From an uncultured Oscillospiraceae bacterium (GTDB taxonomy: Bacteria > Bacillota > Clostridia > Oscillospirales > Oscillospiraceae): 43,341 bases of DNA. The position numbers and the translations under genes were made by a program. Shown one piece after another: positions 7,122 to 14,664 of the stretch. Within the stretch, counting starts at the first letter, position 1. The number at the start of each line of letters is the position of its first letter. A model generated the notes under the pieces. That model searched no databases and had not been told where the DNA came from. It saw only the letters and a list, made by a program, of their open reading frames with translations. The DNA is taken from assembly GCA_947629955.1 (NCBI GenBank), contig CANRFT010000016.1, forward strand, positions 1-43,341, given 5' to 3'.

Positions 7122-8507
7122 TTATGCGTTTTCCAGAGGGGCGTCGTCCGGCAGCCGTCCCAACGGGCGGTACACGGTGAAGTACATGGTGATGAAGCAG
7201 GCCAGCCCGCCCACCAGCTGGGACACGGCCTCCGCCGCGAACACGCCGGTGGTGCCCATCCCCCACAGGGGCAGCAGCACGGTGAGCGGGGCGTTGATGA
7301 TGGCCTTGCGCAGCAAGGAGAAGAACACCGCCTGCCGGGAGCGGCCCAGGCCGGTGAACACCCCCTGTCCCGCCAGCTGTAGGGACATGAACAGGAACAT
7401 CCCGAAGTAGATGCGCAGGGCGGGCACCCCGATGGTCAGAATATCCGGGGAGTCGTTGAACACCCGGATGAGCAGGCCGGGAAAGGCCATGGCAACGGCC
7501 CAGAACAGGGCGGAGTAGACCACCGTGATCCCCACGCTGAACCGGATGGACTCCCGGACCCGCTCATACTTGCGAGCGCCGTAGTTGTAGCCCTCCACCG
7601 GCTGGGAGCCGTTGGTGAGGCCGTGGACCGGCATGATGAACACCTCCCGCAGGGAGTTGATGATGGTCATCACGCCCACATAGGGGTCGCCGCCGTATGC
7701 CTTGAGGGTGGCGTTGCACACCACCTGCACCAGGCTGTTGGTGAGGTTCACAAAGAAGCCGGACAGGCCCAGGGCCACGATGCGCTTCACCCGCCGCAGC
7801 TCCAGACGGAGGCAGGGGAGCTTCAGCCGCAGAATGGCCTTTTTGCCGGTGAGGAAGGCCAGCACCCAGGCGGCGGACAGCCCCTGAGAGAGGATAGTGG
7901 CCAGGGCGGCCCCCTTGGCCCCCAGGCCCAGGCCAAAGTCGAAGATGAACAGCGGGTCCTGCACGATATTGGCTATCGCTCCCAGCAAAACGGTCATCAT
8001 CCCGACGCGGCCGAAGCCCTGGGCGTTGATAAAGGGGTTCATCCCCAGGCTGATCATCACAAACAGGGTGCCGCAGAGGTAGATGGTCATGTAGCCGTCG
8101 GCGTAGGGGAAGGTGGCGTCGCTCGCCCCGAACAGGTAGAGAATAGGCTCCTTCAGCGCCAGAAAAAACGCGGTGACCGCCACCCCGAAGATCAGCAGCA
8201 GGGTGAAGGAATTGCCCATGACGCGCTCGGCCTCCTGGTCGTCCCCTTCTCCCCGGCTGATGGAGCACAGGGGCGCGCCGCCGGTGCCGCACAGGTTGGC
8301 GAAGCCCATGATGATAGAGATGATGGGCATGGCCACCCCGATGCCGGTGAGGGCCAGATGGTCGCTCTCCGGCAGGTGACCTAAGTAGATGCGGTCCACC
8401 ACACTGTACAGCACGTTCACTAACTGGGCCGCCGTCATGGGCAAGGCCAGCTTCATGATGTTGCCGGGGATGCTCCCCTGTGAAAAATCGTTTTGCCGGT
8501 CTGACAA
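7122..8507 (-). CDS. MATE-family multidrug/metabolite efflux protein
   Basis: 461-residue inner-membrane transporter with twelve predicted helices in two homologous halves. N-terminal PGNIMKLALPMTAAQLVNVLYSVVDRIYLGHL is the usual first helix of NorM/DinF-type Firmicute MATE proteins, and the repeat half begins near RIVALGLSGFFVNLTNSLVQ. These proteins export cationic compounds in exchange for Na+ or H+; the substrate here is unknown. The best start is a TTG at 8507, because GGGGGGGTGAG stands 7 bases upstream and no ATG precedes the first conserved residues (SQGSIPGNIMK). A TATAAT box lies on the minus strand at 8543-8548. Confidence 0.88.
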   Translation of the reverse strand: MSDRQNDFSQGSIPGNIMKLALPMTAAQLVNVLYSVVDRIYLGHLPESDHLALTGIGVAMPIISIIMGFANLCGTGGAPLCSISRGEGDDQEAERVMGNSFTLLLIFGVAVTAFFLALKEPILYLFGASDATFPYADGYMTIYLCGTLFVMISLGMNPFINAQGFGRVGMMTVLLGAIANIVQDPLFIFDFGLGLGAKGAALATILSQGLSAAWVLAFLTGKKAILRLKLPCLRLELRRVKRIVALGLSGFFVNLTNSLVQVVCNATLKAYGGDPYVGVMTIINSLREVFIMPVHGLTNGSQPVEGYNYGARKYERVRESIRFSVGITVVYSALFWAVAMAFPGLLIRVFNDSPDILTIGVPALRIYFGMFLFMSLQLAGQGVFTGLGRSRQAVFFSLLRKAIINAPLTVLLPLWGMGTTGVFAAEAVSQLVGGLACFITMYFTVYRPLGRLPDDAPLENA

Positions 8508-8589
8508 AGGCTCACCCCCCCTTTTTTCAGCGTTCGGGGGGGATTATATCACCTTTTCACTCCAAAAGGAAGGGGCAAAGCGCACAAAA

Positions 8590-8607
8590 CGCCCGGCGCG
8601 CCGGGCG
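8590..8607 (-). terminator. Terminator of the M23 peptidase gene
   Basis: Minus-strand CGCCCGG / CCGGGCG stem with CGCG loop followed by TTTTGTG; it lies just after the stop of the M23 gene. Confidence 0.75.
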
Positions 8608-8621
8608 CCGGGCGTCTCGTT

Positions 8622-9380
8622 TCACTGGGGCAGGTAGTCTCTGGGGTCCACCGCTTTGTTGTCCTTGTACATGGCGAAGTGCAGATGGTTGGCCTGGCCG
8701 CTCTCGGCGGCGGCGGTGGTCCCCACCGAGCCGATCACATCGCCGGTCATCACGCTGTCCCCCTCCTTCACGGTGGGGACGGCCGCCAGATTGGCGTACT
8801 CACTGACAAGGCCGTTGCCGTGGTCGATGGTCAGCACCGTGCCCATAAGGTCGTCCTCCTCAATGGACTTCACCGTGCCGGCGGCGGTGGCCTTTACCTT
8901 GGTGCCCACATCCACCGCCAGGTCCAGGCCGGGATGGGTCCGCCAGTCCCCCATGGTCACGTCATAGGCCAGGGCGTCCACCGAGAAATCAGCCACCACT
9001 CTGCCGTTCACCGGCCATGTAAAGACCAGGGCGGCGGCGGTGGGAGCGGGGGTCGCGGCGGGCGGCGCTGTGGGCTTCGCCGTGGGGACCGTTGTGGGCG
9101 CCGCGGTGGCGGTGGGAGCTGTGGGCCTGGCGGTGGGCGCCGCGGACGGCTTCGCCGTGGGAGCGGCGCTGGGCCGGATGGTGGGGGCGGCGCTCTCGAC
9201 GATGTGCGCCGTGACCGACACGGGCTGGTCGTCCGTATTGCCCATGGTGCCCCGGATGCCCTGTACCAGATAGAAGCCGGACAGGGCGATGGCCGCCACA
9301 CACACCAGCACCACCAGATAGAATCCCTTGCCGGTGACAAAGTCGCTGAATCTCTCCAGCCAGCTGCGTTTCTTGTTCAT
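8622..9380 (-). CDS. Membrane-anchored M23 (LytM-fold) protein, SpoIIQ-like
   Basis: 252 residues: a basic cytoplasmic N-terminus, one transmembrane helix (about 19-42), a low-complexity Ala/Pro/Thr linker (about 60-115), and a C-terminal M23 domain. The zinc ligands of LytM endopeptidases are visible: HPGLD (His and Asp) and HLHF (second His). The helix-linker-LytM layout and the DWRTHPGLD segment resemble clostridial SpoIIQ, which pairs with SpoIIIAH across the engulfing membranes during sporulation and, unlike the Bacillus protein, keeps the metal site. A general cell-wall DD-endopeptidase is the alternative. The minus-strand start has GGAGGTGTTATT just upstream. Monocistronic. Confidence 0.75.
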   Translation of the reverse strand: MNKKRSWLERFSDFVTGKGFYLVVLVCVAAIALSGFYLVQGIRGTMGNTDDQPVSVTAHIVESAAPTIRPSAAPTAKPSAAPTARPTAPTATAAPTTVPTAKPTAPPAATPAPTAAALVFTWPVNGRVVADFSVDALAYDVTMGDWRTHPGLDLAVDVGTKVKATAAGTVKSIEEDDLMGTVLTIDHGNGLVSEYANLAAVPTVKEGDSVMTGDVIGSVGTTAAAESGQANHLHFAMYKDNKAVDPRDYLPQ

Positions 9381-9464
9381 AATAACACCTCCGGCCCTAT
9401 TGTGGACAGGCGGGAGGCAGTTTATACCATATCCAATAAAAAGCCCTCGCCGGAAAAATAAAAA

Positions 9465-9493
9465 TTGCCCTTCTCCCCTCCTTCTGCTATAAT
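9465..9493 (+). promoter_or_regulatory. Sigma-A promoter of the UvrD/PcrA helicase operon
   Basis: TTGCCC (9465-9470), 17-base spacer, TATAAT (9488-9493). Confidence 0.75.
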
Positions 9494-9522
9494 AGTGGCA
9501 CTACACACGAAGGACTGATCTC

Positions 9523-12066
9523 ATGCTGTCTCCCAGCCAACAACTGGATTTCTGCAAGGCGCGGCGGGCCGCCATCGCCCTGAACTACAAAGATCTGAAC
9601 CCCGAGCAGCGCAAGGCCGTTCTGGCCACCGAGGGCCCCCTCCTGCTGCTGGCGGGGGCGGGCTCGGGCAAGACCACGGTGCTCATCCATCGGGTGGCAA
9701 ACCTGATCCGGTACGGTCGGGGCTCTGACTGCGAGGAGGTCCCCGACTGGGTGACGGAGGACGACCTGGCCTTTCTGAAAGACTATGCCGCCCACCCGGA
9801 CAGGTCCCAGAAGGACCTGGCCGACCGGCTGTGCGCCGTGGACCCGGCACCCCCCTGGACCATCATCGCCATCACCTTCACCAACAAGGCGGCGGGGGAG
9901 CTGAAGGAGCGGCTTGGGAAGATGCTGGGCCCCTCGGCGAACGACGTGTGGGCCTCCACCTTCCACTCCGCCTGCGTGCGCATTTTGCGCCGGGACATCG
10001 AGAAGCTGGGCTTTCCCTCCTCCTTTACCATCTATGACACCGACGACTCAATCCGAGTGATGAAGGACTGTTTGAAGGAGCTGGGCGTAGACGACAAGCA
10101 GTTCCCGCCCCGCTCGGTGCTGGGAACCATCTCCAAGGCCAAGGATAAGCTCCAGCTCTCCAGGGACTTTGCCGCCGACGCGGACAAGTCCGGCGATTAC
10201 CGGCTCCAGCGCATCGCACGGCTTTACGCCGCCTATGAGAAGCGGCTGTGGGAGGCCGGGGCCCTGGATTTCGACGACATCATCCTTCACACGGTGCGGC
10301 TGCTCCAGGAACACGATGACGTGCGGGAGTATTATCAGCGAAAATTCCATTATGTATTGATCGACGAGTACCAGGACACCAACAATCTCCAGTACCTGCT
10401 GGCCTCCCTGCTGGCGGGGGGGCGGAAGAACATCTGCGTGGTGGGGGACGACGACCAGTCCATCTACCGGTTCCGGGGGGCCACCATCGAAAACATCCTG
10501 TCCTTCGAGGGGCAGTATAAAAACTGCCGCACCATCCGGCTGGAGCAGAACTACCGCTCCACAAAAAACATCCTGGCGGCGGCCAACGCGGTCATCCAGA
10601 ACAACCGGGGCCGCAAGGGCAAGGAGCTGTGGACGGCGGGCAAGGAGGGGGACAAAGTCACCCTCTATACCGCCATGAACGAAAACGACGAGGCCCGGTA
10701 TGTGGCGGGCCAAATCATGGACGGCTACCGAAACGGCCGCAGGTGGAAGGATTTCGCCATCCTCTACCGGATGAACGCCCAGTCCAACCAGCTGGAGGTG
10801 GCCCTGAAGGGGAACAACATCCCTTACCGGGTCATCGGCGGCACGAAATTCTTCGACCGGGCGGAGGTAAAGGACATGCTGTCCTACCTCTGCGTGATTC
10901 ACAACCACGCCGACGATCTGCGGCTTGGCCGGATCATCAACAACCCGCCCAGGGGCATCGGGGACACCACCGTGGAAAAGGCCCGGGCCATCGCGGCGGA
11001 GCGGGACCTGCCCCTGTGGGAGGTCATCTCCCACGCCGCCGACTGGCCGGAGCTGCAAAAGCCCGCCGCCCGGCTGGGCCAGTTCGTGAAGCTCATCGGG
11101 GAGCTGACCGCCCTGTCCCAAACCATGGACCTGCCCGCCTTTTATGACGAGGTGGTCAACCGCACCGGCTACGCGGCGATGCTCCAGATGAAGAACGACA
11201 TCGAGAGCCGCACCCGGCTGGAGAACGTGCGGGAGCTGCTGACCTCCATCAACGGCTACATGGAAAACGCCGAGGAGCCCACCCTGGCGGGCTTTCTGGA
11301 CGAAATCGCCCTCTATACCGACATCGACAGCCACGACCCCGGTGAGGACGCGGTGGTGCTGATGACCATGCACTCGGCCAAGGGGCTGGAGTTCCCGGTG
11401 GTGTTCGTGGTGGGCATGGAGGAGGGCATCTTCCCCGGCCTTCGCGCCATCGGCGAGCAGGAGGAGATGGAGGAGGAGCGCCGGCTGTGCTATGTGGCCC
11501 TGACCCGGGCCAAGGAGCGGCTGGTGCTCACCTGTGCGGCCCAGCGGATGCTCTTCGGCCACACCAACAACAACCGGCCCTCCCGGTTTACCGGGGAGAT
11601 CCCGGCGGAGCTCATCGAGGCCTCCGGGCGCTCCTACTTAGACCCCTATGCGTCCCGTAGCCGGGACTGGGACGACTTCGACCAGATCCCCCGCCCCTCC
11701 TATCGGAGCCCCTATGGGCGCGAGGGCCGCGCAGCCGGTGGCTGGCCTGTCCGGGAGCGGAGCACGGGGAGCTATACCGGCGGCTATCCCCGGCGGCCCG
11801 AGGCGGCCTCCGCCCATCCCAGACCGGGGACCGTGCCGTCCAAGTCCCCCCGGCCCTCCGCTGCGGGGAGTGGGGCGGCAAAGCCCCCTGTCTCCCTGCC
11901 CAGCATCCAGCCGGGAGACGCGGTGGAGCACAAGGCCTTTGGCCGGGGGATGGTGACCTCCGCCCAGAAGATCGGCGGCGACGTGCTGCTGGAGATCGCC
12001 TTCGACGGGGTGGGCACCAAGCGGTTGATGCTCAAGTCCGCCGCCCAATACCTGAAAAAACTGTAG
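9523..12066 (+). CDS. pcrA: UvrD/PcrA-type superfamily 1A DNA helicase
   Basis: 847-residue 3'-5' DNA helicase for nucleotide excision repair, replication-fork and transcription-conflict processing. Motif I GAGSGKT (45-51), motif Ia TFTNKAA (118-124), motif II DEYQDT (from 281), motif III GDDDQSIYRFRGA, motif V MTMHSAKGLEFPVVF and motif VI ALTRAKERL are all present. The C-terminal about 50 residues (AVEHKAFGRGMV...) match the Tudor-like domain by which PcrA/UvrD contacts RNA polymerase. Motifs I and Ia are about 66 residues apart instead of roughly 25, because an acidic segment of about 43 residues (about 65-108) is inserted in domain 1A. A Pro/Arg/Gly-rich linker (about 710-790) precedes the Tudor-like end. 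Confidence 0.93.
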   Translation: MLSPSQQLDFCKARRAAIALNYKDLNPEQRKAVLATEGPLLLLAGAGSGKTTVLIHRVANLIRYGRGSDCEEVPDWVTEDDLAFLKDYAAHPDRSQKDLADRLCAVDPAPPWTIIAITFTNKAAGELKERLGKMLGPSANDVWASTFHSACVRILRRDIEKLGFPSSFTIYDTDDSIRVMKDCLKELGVDDKQFPPRSVLGTISKAKDKLQLSRDFAADADKSGDYRLQRIARLYAAYEKRLWEAGALDFDDIILHTVRLLQEHDDVREYYQRKFHYVLIDEYQDTNNLQYLLASLLAGGRKNICVVGDDDQSIYRFRGATIENILSFEGQYKNCRTIRLEQNYRSTKNILAAANAVIQNNRGRKGKELWTAGKEGDKVTLYTAMNENDEARYVAGQIMDGYRNGRRWKDFAILYRMNAQSNQLEVALKGNNIPYRVIGGTKFFDRAEVKDMLSYLCVIHNHADDLRLGRIINNPPRGIGDTTVEKARAIAAERDLPLWEVISHAADWPELQKPAARLGQFVKLIGELTALSQTMDLPAFYDEVVNRTGYAAMLQMKNDIESRTRLENVRELLTSINGYMENAEEPTLAGFLDEIALYTDIDSHDPGEDAVVLMTMHSAKGLEFPVVFVVGMEEGIFPGLRAIGEQEEMEEERRLCYVALTRAKERLVLTCAAQRMLFGHTNNNRPSRFTGEIPAELIEASGRSYLDPYASRSRDWDDFDQIPRPSYRSPYGREGRAAGGWPVRERSTGSYTGGYPRRPEAASAHPRPGTVPSKSPRPSAAGSGAAKPPVSLPSIQPGDAVEHKAFGRGMVTSAQKIGGDVLLEIAFDGVGTKRLMLKSAAQYLKKL

Positions 12067-12067
12067 A

Positions 12068-12087
12068 GGGCGGCCTCTGCGCCGCCC
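12068..12087 (+). terminator. Possible weak terminator or attenuator after the helicase gene
   Basis: GGGCGGC / GCCGCCC stem with CTCTGC loop directly after the stop, without a T-run; termination is uncertain and the next genes may be co-transcribed. Confidence 0.4.
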
Positions 12088-12107
12088 CGCTGGAAAGGGG
12101 CTTTATT

Positions 12108-12428
12108 ATGCGCTATTTCGTCTGTATCGCCGCGATCCTGTTCGCCCTGCTGCACCTGCTGGCCGGGGCCGTGCAGTGGAAGCGGCAGCCAGAGGCCCGG
12201 GGCCGCGCCCTCGTCATGCTGTGTGGCGCGGCCGCCGCCCTCATCTCATCCGCCGTGAAGCTGGCCGGGGGCGGTCTCTCCTGTGTGCCCATCCTGTTCT
12301 GCGGCCTGCTGCTGATCTGCGCAATGGCCATCCTCAACGGCCGGGCCGCCGGAAAGATCAACCCGGCCCACCACGCCGTCCGCATCGCCGCAGCGGTCCT
12401 GCTGGTTTTGGGATTCATATTCTTCTGA
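12108..12428 (+). CDS. Small four-helix membrane protein, unknown function
   Basis: 106-residue, strongly hydrophobic protein with about four predicted transmembrane helices (ending near residues 22, 58, 78 and 106) and short basic loops (QWKRQPEARGRA). No catalytic motif is visible and I do not recognise the family. SD AAAGGGG precedes the ATG. It sits between the helicase and rqcP on the same strand, 17 bases before rqcP, so it is probably co-transcribed with it. Confidence 0.7.
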   Translation: MRYFVCIAAILFALLHLLAGAVQWKRQPEARGRALVMLCGAAAALISSAVKLAGGGLSCVPILFCGLLLICAMAILNGRAAGKINPAHHAVRIAAAVLLVLGFIFF

Positions 12429-12445
12429 GAAAGGCGGTTCCCGTT

Positions 12446-12685
12446 ATGCGATTGGACAAGTGGTTGAAGGTCTCCCGGCTCATCAAGCGCCGCACGGTGG
12501 CCAACGAAGCCTGCGACAACGGCCGTATCCTGGCGAACGGCCGGGAGGCCCGCGCCTCCTACGACGTGAAGATCGGCGACGTGCTGGAGCTGAAATTCGG
12601 CGACAAGGCCGTAAGGGTAGAAGTCCTCTCGGTGGCCGAGATCGTGGGCAAGGCCGACGCCGGGGCCATGTATAAACAATTGTAA
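12446..12685 (+). CDS. rqcP: RqcP/YabO-type S4-domain RNA-binding protein
   Basis: 79-residue protein made almost entirely of an S4 RNA-binding domain (MRLDKWLKVSRLIKRRTVA, then GRILANGREARASYDVKIGD). The sequence follows Bacillus YabO, now RqcP, which binds the 50S subunit with RqcH and drives C-terminal Ala tailing of stalled nascent chains. Start at ATG 12446 is chosen because the family begins MRLDK(F/W)LK. In Bacillus the gene follows mazG (yabN); here it is on the opposite strand, separated from mazG by an FNT gene and convergent HU, and the usual yabP/yabQ followers are absent. Confidence 0.85.
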   Translation: MRLDKWLKVSRLIKRRTVANEACDNGRILANGREARASYDVKIGDVLELKFGDKAVRVEVLSVAEIVGKADAGAMYKQL

Positions 12686-12697
12686 GGAGGGTCCTCC

Positions 12698-13336
12698 ATG
12701 AAGCGTTTGAACGATTTTGTGCTGGCGGTGCTGGCGGGAATGGCCATCTCCATCGGCGGGGCGGTGTTCCTGGCGCTGGACGACAAGGTGCTGGGGGCGG
12801 TTTTCTTCTGCGTGGGACTGTTCATGGTGTGCACCCTGGGGCTGAACCTGTTCACCGGCAAGGTGTGCGCCCTGCCCAGCCAGCCCACCCCCGCCTATCT
12901 GGGCTTTCTGGCCCTGGTGTGGCTGGGCAACCTGGCGGGGGCGGAGATGGCCGCTCTGCTCCTCCGCGCCACCCGCGCGGGGGCCGCCATGGCGGAGAAG
13001 GCCGCCGGCATGGCCGCCACGAAAACGGGGGACTCCCTCCCCTCTCTGTTCGTTTTGGGTATCTTCTGCAATATCCTGATCTATCTGGCGGTGGAGAGCT
13101 ACCAGAAGAACCCCCACCCCATAGGCAAGTACCTGGGGTTGTGCTTCGGGGTGACGGTGTTCATCCTGGCGGGGTTCGAGCACTGCGTGGCCGATATGTT
13201 CTACTTCGCCGTGGCCGGGGCCTGGAGTCCCCGAACGCTGCTGTGCCTGGTGGTCATCACCCTGGGCAACGCGGTGGGGGGCGTCCTGTTCCCCCTGTGC
13301 TTCAAATTGCGGGAAAGGGTAACGGCCGGCCCCTGA
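12698..13336 (+). CDS. Formate/nitrite transporter (FNT) family channel, short form
   Basis: 212-residue inner-membrane protein with six predicted helices. FNT hallmarks are the broken-helix segment GLNLFTGK near residue 47 and GFEHCVADMF, containing the conserved central pore histidine, near residue 155. FNT proteins form pentameric channels for formate, nitrite, hydrosulfide or other small monovalent acids. At 212 residues it is shorter than the usual 250-280 and lacks much of the N-terminus. Given the fermentative genes in the window, formate or another weak acid is plausible; the substrate cannot be told. SD GGAGGGTCCTCC precedes the ATG; it lies 12 bases after rqcP. Confidence 0.85.
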   Translation: MKRLNDFVLAVLAGMAISIGGAVFLALDDKVLGAVFFCVGLFMVCTLGLNLFTGKVCALPSQPTPAYLGFLALVWLGNLAGAEMAALLLRATRAGAAMAEKAAGMAATKTGDSLPSLFVLGIFCNILIYLAVESYQKNPHPIGKYLGLCFGVTVFILAGFEHCVADMFYFAVAGAWSPRTLLCLVVITLGNAVGGVLFPLCFKLRERVTAGP

Positions 13337-13340
13337 CAGA

Positions 13341-13373
13341 AAAAAGACGTCTCCCGACGGGAGACGTCTTTTT
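13341..13373. terminator. Bidirectional terminator between FNT and HU genes
   Basis: AAAAAGACGTCTCC / GGAGACGTCTTTTT stem with a five-base loop between two convergent genes. Confidence 0.92.
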
Positions 13374-13389
13374 CGCGCTCATTGGGGAT

Positions 13390-13665
13390 TTACTTCGCCA
13401 CGGCGTCCTTCAAAGCCTTGCCGGGCTTGAATACCGGCACCTTGCCGGCGGGAACGGGCATGGGCTCCTTGGTCCGGGGGTTGCGGCCCATACGGGCGGC
13501 GCGGTGCTTCACCTCAAAGGAACCGAAACCGACCAGCTGCACCTTCTCGCCCTGGGACAGGGCCTCGGTGACAGAGGCGACAACGGCGGCGATGGCGGTG
13601 TCAGCGTCCTTCTTGGACAGGCCGGCCTTCTCGGCAACGGCAGCGATGAGTTCGGTTTTATTCAT
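13390..13665 (-). CDS. hup: HU family DNA-binding protein
   Basis: 91-residue nucleoid protein. MNKTELIAAVAEKAGLSKKDADTA.. (helical body) and GFGSFEVKHRAARMGRNPRT (the HU signature and beta-arm with the intercalating Pro) are diagnostic; length is normal. Binds and bends duplex DNA as a homodimer. The mazG-hup order is widespread in clostridia. SD GGAGGTATCATC precedes the ATG on the minus strand. Confidence 0.95.
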   Translation of the reverse strand: MNKTELIAAVAEKAGLSKKDADTAIAAVVASVTEALSQGEKVQLVGFGSFEVKHRAARMGRNPRTKEPMPVPAGKVPVFKPGKALKDAVAK

Positions 13666-13712
13666 GATGATACCTCCAAAATATTTTCTTAGGGTGCGCG
13701 TGCGGTCCTCCC

Positions 13713-13742
13713 GCTATACTTAAAGCGCGTACACGCTGTTAA
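13713..13742 (-). promoter_or_regulatory. Probable hup promoter
   Basis: On the minus strand TTAACA (13742-13737), 18-base spacer, TATAGC (13718-13713). The -35 box overlaps the mazG stop codon. Confidence 0.45.
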
Positions 13743-14539
13743 GCCATAGTCTCCGCTTGCTTTACCTCGTTCCAGAGGGAATCCATCTCCTCCAGGGAGA
13801 GCTTGTCCAGTGTCTGCCCTCTCTGCTTCGCCAACTCCTCCACCCGGCGGAACCGGGCGGCGAATTTGTCGCTGGCGGCCTGGAGGACATCCTCCGGGTC
13901 CGCTTTCAAAAAACGGGCTGTGTTCACCGCCGCGAACAGCAGGTCGCCCAACTCCTCCGCCGGGTCGCCGTCCCCGGCGACGGCTGCCTTCAACTCCGCC
14001 GTCTCCTCCGACAGCTTGTCCAGCGCGCCGGTGATGTCAGGCCAGTCAAAGCCCACCTTGGCGGCTTTCTTCTGGACCTTCTCCGCCCGCCACAGGGCCG
14101 GAAGGGTCCTGGCAACCGCGTCCACCGCGTCGGCCTGAGAGGCCTGGCCCTTCTCCTTCTTCTTGAGCTCCTCCCAGTTGGCGAGGACCTCGCCGGTGGA
14201 GCCCACCGTCACGTCCCCGAACACATGGGGGTGGCGGTAGATGAGCTTGCGGCACTCCCCGTCGGCCACGTCGTCCAGGTCGTAACGCCCGGCGTCCTCC
14301 TCGATGGAGGCGTGGAAAACGACCTGCAGGAGAACGTCCCCCAGCTCCTCCTTCATGTGGTCGGGGGAGTTCTCGTCGATGGCCTCGGCCAGCTCGTAGG
14401 ACTCCTCCAGCAGGCCCCGCCGGATAGACTGGTGGGTCTGCTCCATATCCCAGGGGCAGCCCCCCGGAGCGCGGAGGATACGGACGATCTCGATCAGGTC
14501 ATTCAGGTCATAGTGTTCTTTCTCCAAGAAATTTATCAT
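13739..14539 (-). CDS. mazG: Nucleoside triphosphate pyrophosphohydrolase MazG
   Basis: 266 residues with two MazG domains: the first carries LLEESYELAEAID and EELGDVLLQVVFHA (metal-binding EExxE/ExxD pattern), the second ELKAA..EELGDLLFAAVNTARF. MazG hydrolyses (d)NTPs to NMP plus PPi and acts in housecleaning and stress control. Length matches single-function MazG without the YabN methylase half. Start ATG 14539 is chosen over an in-frame one 72 bases upstream because AGGAGAAGAAGT lies just before it and the family starts near DLIEIVRILRAPGGCPWD. Part of a yabM-yabN-like cluster with the flippase upstream and HU downstream. Confidence 0.92.
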   Translation of the reverse strand: MINFLEKEHYDLNDLIEIVRILRAPGGCPWDMEQTHQSIRRGLLEESYELAEAIDENSPDHMKEELGDVLLQVVFHASIEEDAGRYDLDDVADGECRKLIYRHPHVFGDVTVGSTGEVLANWEELKKKEKGQASQADAVDAVARTLPALWRAEKVQKKAAKVGFDWPDITGALDKLSEETAELKAAVAGDGDPAEELGDLLFAAVNTARFLKADPEDVLQAASDKFAARFRRVEELAKQRGQTLDKLSLEEMDSLWNEVKQAETMA

Positions 14540-14664
14540 ACTTCTTCTCCTAATGCAAGTATTTTCACGTGCAAATCGTGAAGAAACACAAAATTTTAAC
14601 ATTTCACCCAAACAGTTCCGAATATTCCCAGCCCTGGAAAAGCATTTTTCGGCTTTCTGCCCCG

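Noticed and set aside
7083-7410. Plus-strand open frames over the MATE gene's 3' end
   Set aside because: They run through a strong terminator and are antisense to conserved MATE helices.
9040-9273. Ala/Pro/Thr repeats in the M23 protein as a tandem-repeat element or separate plus-strand gene
   Set aside because: It is the low-complexity linker between the membrane helix and the M23 domain; the plus-strand frame has only simple Ala/Gly/Val composition.
14564-14580. TTTTCACGTGCAAAT near mazG as a second parS
   Set aside because: Only the CACGTG centre matches; about five mismatches to the consensus in the flanking bases.
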